This document shows positions 26,601-33,625 of a stretch of 64,000 nt of DNA, in pieces (within the stretch, counting starts at the first letter, position 1; the number at the start of each line of letters is the position of its first letter). The stretch comes from CAYWVO01 sp964461835 (GTDB lineage: Bacteria > Zixibacteria > MSB-5A5 > WJJR01 > JAJRUJ01): positions 124,001 to 188,000 of the forward strand of contig CAYWVO010000002.1 in assembly GCA_964461835.1 (NCBI GenBank), given 5' to 3'. The notes under the pieces were generated by a model, which was given only the letters and a program-made list of their open reading frames with translations, made no database searches and was not told the DNA's origin. A program made the translations under genes and the position numbers.

Positions 26601-28188
26601 CTGGATCGAAGTACGTCCAGATGATCGCACCGGTCTTCAAGTCCATGCAGTAGATTGACTGGTCGTCGGAGCCATACACCCGTTCGCCATCAGACGTCAC
26701 GTTGTTGAAACGGCTGTCGGCGTTGGTCGTGTTTTGCTTCCAGACCAGATCGATACCGCATTCTTCACCGATACCCATGCTGGAGGCACCGGTGCGCTGG
26801 TAGTCGTGATTATGCGTCAACCAGACATCCGGCACGACCGGGCATTTTTCCTCGGTTTTCGGTACGGCACAGCAGGTATACACTTCGACGACGGCTTCAT
26901 AGCCCACGCCGAATGCATCGCATATGTAAATTTCTGTGCCATCATTGCCAGTGATACCCGTTTTGCATGTTTCACCGGAGGGGCATGTGGCCTCCTCATC
27001 GAGCACAAGGCCCACGGTGTCGGCGAGAGTCAGAGGTTCGACCTGCGCATAGTACTTTCCGATATCCATCACGAGCGGCTGATCCGCCGCGAACGTCGCC
27101 GAGATGAAACTGTATTCTGCGCCGGTAATATTCTCTGTTGCAAGTACGTTACCCGGGAATCCGCCATCATCGTCCAAAATTGAGACTTTGAAGCCGTAAT
27201 CCCCTACGCGAAGACCGCCGCTGTAGATGTCCATTTGAAGGACGGTACAAGGCGTCGCGGCTTCGAACTGTACCCAAATGGCGTCGCGCGTGCCGGAGAC
27301 TGACGGTAGGGCGAAGTCCCACAGATCCGCACCCTCCCACGCGCAGTGTTGATATTCCCAGCCACAAACGCTGGTATTACATTCGTTTTCATCGTCGGTC
27401 GTAGCATAGGACGACAAGTAGACGTCAACGGCAGTGCCGTAATCACCAAAACCGTTGCCCCAATCGTCATAACCGCCGCTGCCATCGGGCAGATACCAAT
27501 AGCAATCATTGGCCGGCAAGCCATCGATTGAGATAAAGTCGCTGGTGACAAACAGCGCGTTGCCGTTGGGGTCTATGACGTCAACAAAGTGGATGGCGAT
27601 GAAGTACTGCGGGCCGGTGCACGGAAAATCGTAGACACCGGTAGAGACCGGCAGGACCAGCCAATTGAACCCGGGGGATATATCGACTTCAAAAGTCGAC
27701 CCCATATAGACTGGTGATCCGGGAACGGGGCACAACGGATCGGTGTCATCGACGCTCCACACTTCCGCACGCGCGTATAGTGTGATATCCGCGGACGCCT
27801 CGTAGTTGTACAACAGGCCTTCTGCTTCATCCACTCTCATGGTACCGGTCGGCCCGGTGCAGGCAAAGTCCATCTCCTGATAGGCCCAGACAGTACCGCC
27901 GGTTACCACCACCCCACCCCAAATGCGGACAAGACCGCTGGAGATGGAGCGGACTCGGTAGTCGTTGCAGACTTCTGCCGCTTTTCCGAGCTGGGGTATG
28001 TCTGCTTCCGCCACGGTACCCTCAACGACCGGATTAACATCCGGCTGCATACCTTTCGGCAGACCAGTCGCAAAATCGAATGGCCCACGGATATCGTCAA
28101 GAGATGGTTCCACGTCGGCCAGGGCAGGACTCGCCACCATGAACGCTACGCCCAAGACTAAGACAACTAAAGAGAGTCTTTTGAGCAT
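23632..28188 (-). CDS. Large secreted protein with PQQ-type propeller and C-terminal dockerin
   Basis: 1518 residues. Signal peptide MLKRLSLVVLVLGVAFMVAS (cleaved near ALA-DVE). Residues about 50-440 hold beta-sandwich-like segments. About 465-900 form a PQQ-type beta-propeller with repeats such as VYGSDDQSIYCMDLKTGAIIW and LWALDAATGVNHPAW. The C-terminus has two canonical dockerin loops, GDVNDDNVVDAIDVAYLDAY and GDVNLDGAVDAADVTYLFDY (DxNxDxxxDxxD). It lacks the YPNPFN-type sorting tail of A, B and C. An AGGAGG ribosome-binding site is 8 bases upstream of the ATG, and a promoter at 28655-28682 implies a 460-base leader. Dockerins bind cohesins; a possible partner is the cohesin-like domain of A (inference). 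Confidence 0.85.
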   Translation of the reverse strand: MLKRLSLVVLVLGVAFMVASPALADVEPSLDDIRGPFDFATGLPKGMQPDVNPVVEGTVAEADIPQLGKAAEVCNDYRVRSISSGLVRIWGGVVVTGGTVWAYQEMDFACTGPTGTMRVDEAEGLLYNYEASADITLYARAEVWSVDDTDPLCPVPGSPVYMGSTFEVDISPGFNWLVLPVSTGVYDFPCTGPQYFIAIHFVDVIDPNGNALFVTSDFISIDGLPANDCYWYLPDGSGGYDDWGNGFGDYGTAVDVYLSSYATTDDENECNTSVCGWEYQHCAWEGADLWDFALPSVSGTRDAIWVQFEAATPCTVLQMDIYSGGLRVGDYGFKVSILDDDGGFPGNVLATENITGAEYSFISATFAADQPLVMDIGKYYAQVEPLTLADTVGLVLDEEATCPSGETCKTGITGNDGTEIYICDAFGVGYEAVVEVYTCCAVPKTEEKCPVVPDVWLTHNHDYQRTGASSMGIGEECGIDLVWKQNTTNADSRFNNVTSDGERVYGSDDQSIYCMDLKTGAIIWTYFDPAGIITASAMRNNITIAGDYVYVSGGVAQSFLKLDKLTGGLIWGRYFNAFGGGASDWLCAAQRFSVSVEIGDKVIVGDEGGCLWALDAATGVNHPAWATNPVQLNGTIFHSPAWDGGDYLYVADLNGDIYKIEVASGNIVWTYSDPDGQAYYSGLSIDLDDPDGPFIYAATREDDASASRVKLDTGGNVIWRSEQGSVLYAPPTIGRKKVYFGLDNPANGVLIVSKATGAAEYNFVLDGVGMVTNPVTLTCDNYLFAGTRQGVWYLLDVDDFTKVWERQFSDFVWGTALVTHPGDDGVYATGGVDPNDPGDYYTSDDEHYAVMSIWSDVAVGYAKGAVFCWDLDAPLRPMLLQHKTSKEIPVPFGSGPGNPASEAEVFENIAGCADLTVSAINLYDLTPGVASMKPKVTQGNPKAAAKAAETADDLTTNANRFFEDRSAKRAAMGITEEAVNFETYGRKLTERHLRDKNERSSLAAGAQVLRTSNVALDIPSPIPGGTLFGFTWDWDGTGLERGISTDFIELVHNDPDFYPEFPPGTYYPGLEVSYVGGCLFEWFEWMWWNGYEMWHLEAVSNYSSLGDYPQPSPSGTAFDWGDGFYEASIYEGAYFMHQIGDDFTYSMLYDFGEPVNRFFPNPGPQSGVCGIDYIDFEGPTGWSVVVDWFSGGACPPVLGVDYLELLSDVSWVQFIDSIQDDGTGNPQSLGTITTQVEITFYDFGSGYGDLKLMHYQVEERNDQAVPGLLAGQWYDWDLEPNYQSNTDALVPDAGALGVWDSTDARVCFGHAVMPGYLSTTASNRVDASAAYRGLVANHQDYVTYATTCGSGRCCTNSDAEWKDCLENFFIGAFRTPTVGTSEDRSVMFVWPEFDLDPLGEQHLYCAIFGVDATSGDQAVIEDNIRDMAFRANKIAGFNRGDVNDDNVVDAIDVAYLDAYVNGSPLLIFPYDETIDAFNAGNGDVNLDGAVDAADVTYLFDYLMGGPAPLGEWRFPYMP

Positions 28189-28544
28189 TTACTGATTCCT
28201 CCTGCAATCCGAAAAAGTTGGGAACTTCATATCCGGAAATTCGCCGCCAGATACTTGAATTATCGAAATCAACTCTCGTTGTTTCCCGAAAGCCATCACT
28301 GTCCCGGGTGTTACTTTTTTCATCGGTAGATCGTTCGGCACGGTTAACGTCTTTCGTTTCAAGTATTGCGCGTTTACTCCGAATAGGTCCTGTTGCTTTT
28401 TCCCAGATGATGAATCCCAAAGCATTCGATTGCTTTTCGGACTCCTACTTTCCAGATGCGATAGGATCAAACCCTACATGCTGCATGCACTCTGCAAGCA
28501 GCTCCGAGGAGAGTTTAGAAGGGGACAGGGCCGGAGGAAGATAC

Positions 28545-28580
28545 AAAAACCCGTCCGCAAAAGTACTCCCCTTTTCGGGT
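28545..28580 (-). promoter_or_regulatory. Terminator-like hairpin inside the leader of the 1518-residue gene
   Basis: On the minus strand ACCCG-AAAAG ... CTTTT-GCGGA-CGGGT forms a two-part stem with a bulge and is followed by TTTT. It lies about 70 bases after the predicted transcription start and 360 before the ATG, where it could act as an attenuator. Confidence 0.35.
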
Positions 28581-28654
28581 CCGAACTTTTAACGAGAAGG
28601 TTATTTTTATTCGAAAAGGTCGGCCTACTTTAGGCTTCCCAAACGCTCACGTTC

Positions 28655-28682
28655 AAAATACTGCTTCGGTCGCTGATGTCAA
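28655..28682 (-). promoter_or_regulatory. Predicted sigma70-type promoter for the 1518-residue gene
   Basis: On the minus strand TTGACA (28677-28682), a 16-base spacer and TATTTT (28655-28660). The -35 box is perfect. The leader to the ATG at 28188 would be about 460 bases. Confidence 0.55.
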
Positions 28683-28809
28683 GTAATTTTTCGAATTTCT
28701 ACCCGCTTTTCTTCCAACGCCTTAAAGATTTTCCCGCAGGGTGGAGCATCCCAATCTGACCATTTTCTTGACTGACTGGGCAGAATGATCGTTTTTTCAT
28801 GGCATATCA

Positions 28810-30447
28810 GTGCTTGTCAGAGCCTTCATTCTCGTTCTGCTCGGCTGGGCCGGGCTTTTCACGGTGCCTCAGGCCCGTGCCGAAGCGGTCGGCGACACAA
28901 TCCCGCCCGCACCACGCGGTGCGCGCGCGACGGTGGACTCGGACGGCAATACAGCGATTTGTTGGGCATATCCCGGTATCGCCGACACGATATACCGATC
29001 GGGAGTGTATCCGGCGCTCCGGGGCATGTATGTCAGTGCCGTAGCCGGTGCACACCAGGTTGCTGTGAAGTTTCAACTCAGCAACCGGTTACAGGTTATT
29101 CGCTCGGTTGACGTCTGGATATGCGCTGCCGCCGAGGTGGGGGAGACGTTCTGGGAGGATAGTGCGGCGGTGTATCTGGGGTTGGCCACGGATTCCGCCG
29201 GGATACCGGCTACTGCGTTGATCGATAATCAGTTAGTATTTGTCGGCAGGCAGGAGCTCTCCCGCGAGGGCGGCTGGCTCGCGTGGGATGTGGATGCGTC
29301 CATGCCACCGTTGAAGGATGAGACAATTTGGCTCCTGGTTACCTGGCTACCCGAGATGACTGATCGAGTTCTGATCGGGGTAGACAGCGATGCCGCACGA
29401 TTCCAGGGGATATACCGTGTTGAGGACAGCACTTATACCTCCTGGCAGCCTTGGGTCAGCCATAATATTATCAGTTCATTACATACGTGCAGCTACTCGG
29501 CTGCCGCCGGCACTTATTTGGGAAGGAGCACTCGGTTACCGGAGAGAAGCAATTCGGATCCTCAACTGGTCATCCAACGGGAGGAATTTACCCGCACCGG
29601 GCGGTTTATCGCCGCCGCGCCATTGCAGAGCTTGGATCCGTATACCGGGTACTGGGTGGATTCCGCGACATTTGCTGAGAGATCGTACACCTATACCCTG
29701 TGGGCGGAAGCGGCCGGGTTTAGCTCAGTTAGCCAGGCTTGCACGAGCAGGGTTGATCGGGCCGTACGTCTGGTGTTTTATGGTCGGGAAATCGGCGCCC
29801 AGCCCGACGGCACTCCCAAAATCATCTATCCGGTTGGGAATGAAGGGGATATTAATGCGTCGGTCCTGTTGCTGAGCGGGTGGGCCAAATCTCTGTGGTA
29901 TTCCGGACATCTGTACGATTCAATCCCGATGACCGGCCGGAAAACGCCGATCTATCTCAAACCGGGGGAGAGCGCCAACTATTACACTTACATGGAGATA
30001 AATGGTCTTGAATCGGAGGGATCCTGGGAGATCGAGACGCATTTTCGCCTGCGGGATATCTCGCCCCAGGAGCGAAAACTGGCCTTGGTGGATACAATTT
30101 TCCTGACGAGAACCACGGGAATTTTGGATACCGATGGCGGCAGCTTACGCCGCACCGCGAAAGTAGACCTGTATCCAAACCCGGCGAGCCGGGAGATATA
30201 TTTGTCGGGTTCAATACCCCCAGCCAATCACGCCCATGCGCTGGACTTTTCGTTGAGGCTGGCAATCTATGATATCCTGGGCCGGGAAAGAATGGCCTGC
30301 CGGCTGGCGCTGGATGATCACTGTAACCTGAATCGCAGAATCGAATTAATGGATGACCGGGGAACCCTACTGCCGTCTGGATTGTATTTTCTAATAATTG
30401 ACGGATTCAGGGTGCGCGTGACGAAGAAATTCGTTATCATCCAGTGA
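28810..30447 (+). CDS. Secreted protein with C-terminal type IX-like sorting tail
   Basis: 545 residues, GTG start at 28810 because the signal peptide begins there (MLVRAFILVLLGWAGLFTV ... ARA). The middle contains all-beta segments with no recognised catalytic motif. The C-terminal 90 residues form the tail: VDLYPNPASREIYL, then LAIYDILGRE, then LPSGLYFLIIDG, and end TKKFVIIQ. This is the Por_Secre_tail/T9SS type A plan, in which the tail directs export across the outer membrane. Function unknown. A DUF1573 protein follows 15 bases later, so they are probably co-transcribed. Confidence 0.8.
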   Translation: MLVRAFILVLLGWAGLFTVPQARAEAVGDTIPPAPRGARATVDSDGNTAICWAYPGIADTIYRSGVYPALRGMYVSAVAGAHQVAVKFQLSNRLQVIRSVDVWICAAAEVGETFWEDSAAVYLGLATDSAGIPATALIDNQLVFVGRQELSREGGWLAWDVDASMPPLKDETIWLLVTWLPEMTDRVLIGVDSDAARFQGIYRVEDSTYTSWQPWVSHNIISSLHTCSYSAAAGTYLGRSTRLPERSNSDPQLVIQREEFTRTGRFIAAAPLQSLDPYTGYWVDSATFAERSYTYTLWAEAAGFSSVSQACTSRVDRAVRLVFYGREIGAQPDGTPKIIYPVGNEGDINASVLLLSGWAKSLWYSGHLYDSIPMTGRKTPIYLKPGESANYYTYMEINGLESEGSWEIETHFRLRDISPQERKLALVDTIFLTRTTGILDTDGGSLRRTAKVDLYPNPASREIYLSGSIPPANHAHALDFSLRLAIYDILGRERMACRLALDDHCNLNRRIELMDDRGTLLPSGLYFLIIDGFRVRVTKKFVIIQ

Positions 30448-30462
30448 TTCAGGAGGATAGCC

Positions 30463-31215
30463 ATGGATAGCTGCAATGCCGGACATAGTCGAATCAGCCG
30501 CTGGCTCATGATATGCGGAGTGATTTTCGGGGTTTCTCTGCTCAGCAATGCCGTTCAAGCTGATGAAACCAAGGAAGATACAACCAAAGGCCACGGTGTC
30601 ATCAAGATTGACGAACCCGAATTCGATTTTGGGTATATCCCACAAGAGGGGGAGTTTGTTCACAATTTTGTGGTCACGAATGTCGGGGATGGTGTCCTGA
30701 ATATTGTAAAGGTCGACCCCACATGCGGTTGTACAACCGCCCCCATCGACAAATCCTCACTTGAACCAGGGGATACGACCCTGATCCGCGTTACCTTCGA
30801 CTCCGGAAAAATTATTGGTAAGTCGCGCAAGCGCATCAAGGTGCTCTCGGATGATCCGGTGCAGGGGATATCTGAGGTGTATATCACTGCCTGGGTAGCC
30901 CGGCAGCCACCTCAAGTGACGATCAGCGGCCCCGAAGCAGAGTTTACTTCTCTGGATGTTACCAACCGGGTTCTCAATATTAAGAATATGACAGACAAGA
31001 AGTTGGTCATCTCCACCCTGCCATTGCCCGATGAATATTTCACCGCATCGCTTAGCCGCGAGTTTATTCCCGCGGGTGAAGAAGTGAATCTGACGATTAC
31101 CAGAGCAAACTCGCTCCCATTGGGCAAATTTGCGACTTCATTAACGGTGGAGATCGGCCCGGAGGAACCCGAGCGTTTTAGCATTCCGATCACCGGCATT
31201 GGCTACCTGGAATAG
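30463..31215 (+). CDS. DUF1573 domain protein, secreted
   Basis: 250 residues with a signal peptide (GVIFGVSLLSNAVQA) and AGGAGG 7 bases upstream of the ATG. The DUF1573 motif is present: EFDFGYIPQEGEFVHNFVV ... VDPTCGCTTAPID, with the CGC typical of the family. A second Ig-like repeat follows. DUF1573 proteins are common in FCB bacteria and may help to localise or stabilise envelope proteins; the precise function is not established. Confidence 0.85.
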   Translation: MDSCNAGHSRISRWLMICGVIFGVSLLSNAVQADETKEDTTKGHGVIKIDEPEFDFGYIPQEGEFVHNFVVTNVGDGVLNIVKVDPTCGCTTAPIDKSSLEPGDTTLIRVTFDSGKIIGKSRKRIKVLSDDPVQGISEVYITAWVARQPPQVTISGPEAEFTSLDVTNRVLNIKNMTDKKLVISTLPLPDEYFTASLSREFIPAGEEVNLTITRANSLPLGKFATSLTVEIGPEEPERFSIPITGIGYLE

Positions 31216-31342
31216 CTGGACATTAATTGTCAAATATGGCCAATTATTGCCGTGGTTCCGCTTGCCAAGGTGCCACTAAACGCGTATAGAACGTGCGGAA
31301 CCTGTGATAACGCGGGCTGTTATTTCTCTGGAGGTAGCTGGA

Positions 31343-31555
31343 ATGTCGATGGTAATTTTAGAGGATTGCACGTCATGTGGGTTGTGTGTTCCTGAATGCC
31401 CGACGGAATCAATCAGTGAAGGCGATGATATCTTCGTGGTAAACCCGGAAACGTGCAATGAGTGCGAAGATCAAGAGGGTGAATCGCATTGTATTGAAGT
31501 CTGCCCGGTCGATTGTATCGAACCGGATGGCAAAGGACCGTACGGTAAGGGTTAA
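31343..31555 (+). CDS. Small 2x[4Fe-4S] ferredoxin
   Basis: 70 residues from the ATG at 31343, with GGAGG 8 bases upstream. The longer frame from 31304 adds residues outside ferredoxin lengths. The first cluster motif is CTSCGLCVPECP (CxxCxxCxxxCP). The second is CNECEDQEGESHCIEVCPVDC, with an insertion between its first pairs of Cys as in YfhL- and VapA-type ferredoxins. An electron carrier for an unidentified partner. It ends before a strong terminator. Confidence 0.93.
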   Translation: MSMVILEDCTSCGLCVPECPTESISEGDDIFVVNPETCNECEDQEGESHCIEVCPVDCIEPDGKGPYGKG

Positions 31556-31579
31556 TATCTGTTGTGATCAAGCAACTTA

Positions 31580-31611
31580 AGCGGGCTTTCGGTTAGAGGC
31601 CCGCTTTTTTT
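31580..31611 (+). terminator. Rho-independent terminator after the ferredoxin gene
   Basis: AGCGGGC pairs with GCCCGCT around an 11-base loop and is followed by seven T. It separates the ferredoxin gene from archease. Confidence 0.88.
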
Positions 31612-31644
31612 CTGGCAGGATGACTCGGGGAAGGCCGATATCTC

Positions 31645-32079
31645 ATGGCATACACGTATAACTTCCTTTCCGATATCGCCATAGCTGATGTGGCTTTTGA
31701 GGTTACGGGAGAGAACCTCGCGGATATCCTGGAGGGCGCCGCCGTAGCTACGGCGGCAGTTATGATCGATATTGATAATCTGGGAACAGATGAAACCAAA
31801 ACGATCGAATTGACGGAAGAGAACGAGGAGGACCTGCTGCACAGCTGGCTGGAAGAACTTGTCTATCTTAAGGAATTAGAAGGGATTATCTTCAAAGACT
31901 TCGACATAGAAGTCAAAGACACTTCCGGAAGGCTGGCCTTGAACGCAACCGCCCGGGGAGAGAAAATCGATCAGGATCGGCATGACCTGGGCGTAGACAT
32001 TAAGGCAGTGACCTATCATATGTTTCAAATCTGGCGGGAGGGCGATTCGTATCATGCACGCGTGGTACTTGATATCTAG
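31645..32079 (+). CDS. Archease, RtcB activator
   Basis: 144 residues, the usual size of archease. The motifs include IAIADVAFEVTGENLADILE (compare the TADxgixv.g.sleelfe of archease), the acidic WLEELVYLKELEG, and the C-terminal KAVTYHMFQIWREGD. Archease (MTH1598/TM1083 family) assists the guanylation step of RtcB. The RtcB gene starts 9 bases downstream, which supports the assignment. No other archease is visible. Confidence 0.93.
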   Translation: MAYTYNFLSDIAIADVAFEVTGENLADILEGAAVATAAVMIDIDNLGTDETKTIELTEENEEDLLHSWLEELVYLKELEGIIFKDFDIEVKDTSGRLALNATARGEKIDQDRHDLGVDIKAVTYHMFQIWREGDSYHARVVLDI

Positions 32080-32088
32080 GAGTCAGTT

Positions 32089-33534
32089 ATGGATATGCAA
32101 AAAGTAGCCCCCGGGGTCTGGGAAATACCTGCCTCGGAAAGCGAGGGGAGGCATGTACCCGCCAGAATCCTCTCTTCCGATGCACTCATTGAGGCAATTG
32201 ACGAGGGGGTCAAAACCCAGATCAGCAATGTGGCGGGATTGCCCGGTATCGTTAAGCACGCTATTTGTATGCCGGACGGGCACTGGGGATACGGGTTCCC
32301 CATCGGTGGGGTGGCGGCCTTCGATCCTGACGATGGTGTGATCTCGCCCGGCGGGATCGGGTTTGATATCAACTGCGGTATCCGTTTGATCAACACGAAG
32401 TTAACACAAGAAGAAGTGCTGCCGAAGATGAAGGTTCTGATGGATCGCTTGTTCCAGGTGGTACCCTGTGGTGTCGGATCCAAGGGCTTTCTCAAACTCA
32501 AGAAATCCGAGTTTGAGAAGGTGATGACTGACGGAGCTAAGTGGTGCATTGACAACGGGTATGGCCGTGAATCCGACTTGGAACGCATCGAGGAAGGCGG
32601 TTGTATTGAGGGCGCCAATCCGAATAAGGTCTCACCCAAAGCAATCGAGCGTGGTCTCACGCAATTGGGGACCTTGGGTTCCGGGAACCATTTCCTTGAA
32701 GTTCAAGTGGTTAGGCAAGATAAGATACTGGATCCCGAATTGGCGAAGACGTTTGGCATTAGCCAACCCGACCAGGTGACGATTATGCTGCATTGCGGAT
32801 CCCGCGGATTCGGCCATCAGATCGCCACCGATTACCTGAAGTCGTTCACCAAAGTGATGGCGAAGTACGGTATCTCAATAAAAGACAAAAACTTGGCGTG
32901 TGCACCCTTTTCCAGTGAGGTCGGCCAGGATTACTTTGCGGCAATGAAATGCGCTGCCAATTCCGCCTTTGCCAATCGCCAGGTAATCATGCATCGTGTC
33001 CGTGAAGCCTTCTCGGAGGTATTTCAGAGATCCATAGAGGAGCTGGGATTGAATCTGGTTTACGATGTGGCCCACAATATCGCCAAACTGGAAAGCCACG
33101 TGATAGATGGTGAATCTCGCAAGTTGCTGGTTCATCGGAAGGGCGCAACGCGGGCATTCGGCCCAGGGCATCCGGAGCTTTCATCTGCGTATCAGGCTAC
33201 CGGACAACCAGTTATCGTCGGCGGTTCGATGCAGACCGGTTCGTATTTGCTGGTGGGCACCAAGACCGCGATGGATGAGACTTTCGGCTCAACCTTACAT
33301 GGCGCCGGCAGAACGCTTTCTCGTTCCAAGGCCAAGAAGAAAGTGCGGGGCAATCAGTTACGGCAGCAGATGACCGAGGAGGGGATTGCCGTGCGGGCGG
33401 CATCCATGTCCGGTCTGGCCGAAGAGGCAGGATTAGCCTACAAGGATATCAACCTGGTGGTGGACGCCGTTTCTCAACTGGGTATCTCCAAACCAGTGAT
33501 GCACATGATTCCGTTCGGTATCCTAAAGGGATAA
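32089..33534 (+). CDS. rtcB: RtcB RNA ligase
   Basis: 481 residues, typical for RtcB. It shows all the family blocks: CMPDGHWGYGFPIGG, GFDINCGIRLI, LGSGNHFLEVQ, HCGSRGFGHQ, DVAHNIAKLE, HRKGATRAFGPG, and the guanylated-His segment STLHGAGRTLSRSKA. RtcB joins 2',3'-cyclic phosphate RNA ends to 5'-OH ends using GTP and Mn2+, in tRNA splicing or RNA repair. The archease gene precedes it, and a bidirectional terminator follows. It has no relation to the repeat that starts 850 bases further on. Confidence 0.97.
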   Translation: MDMQKVAPGVWEIPASESEGRHVPARILSSDALIEAIDEGVKTQISNVAGLPGIVKHAICMPDGHWGYGFPIGGVAAFDPDDGVISPGGIGFDINCGIRLINTKLTQEEVLPKMKVLMDRLFQVVPCGVGSKGFLKLKKSEFEKVMTDGAKWCIDNGYGRESDLERIEEGGCIEGANPNKVSPKAIERGLTQLGTLGSGNHFLEVQVVRQDKILDPELAKTFGISQPDQVTIMLHCGSRGFGHQIATDYLKSFTKVMAKYGISIKDKNLACAPFSSEVGQDYFAAMKCAANSAFANRQVIMHRVREAFSEVFQRSIEELGLNLVYDVAHNIAKLESHVIDGESRKLLVHRKGATRAFGPGHPELSSAYQATGQPVIVGGSMQTGSYLLVGTKTAMDETFGSTLHGAGRTLSRSKAKKKVRGNQLRQQMTEEGIAVRAASMSGLAEEAGLAYKDINLVVDAVSQLGISKPVMHMIPFGILKG

Positions 33535-33569
33535 CTCGCTAATCCCCCATAAGTCTTGATATTGCAATA

Positions 33570-33599
33570 AAAAACCCCCGGAGTGATCCGGGGGTTTTT
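33570..33599. terminator. Bidirectional terminator between rtcB and gene A
   Basis: AAAAACCCCCGGA / TCCGGGGGTTTTT form a perfect 13-bp stem with loop GTGA. The T-run is present on both strands, so the hairpin can end rtcB and the convergent secreted-protein gene. Confidence 0.93.
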
Positions 33600-33625
33600 C
33601 TGTTCGTGCTCTGAGTTCGCAGATA

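Larger units (their letters stand above)
28189..28809. other. 621-base intergenic region between divergent genes
   Basis: Between the starts of the 1518-residue gene (minus) and the secreted protein at 28810 (plus). It contains the minus-strand promoter and attenuator-like hairpin listed above. I see no convincing gene. A 124-codon plus-strand frame here has no ribosome-binding site or recognisable features. A clear promoter for the plus-strand gene was not found. Confidence 0.5.

Noticed and set aside
28218..28592. 124-codon plus-strand frame between divergent genes
   Set aside because: No ribosome-binding site, composition unlike neighbours, and it overlaps the leader of the minus-strand gene.
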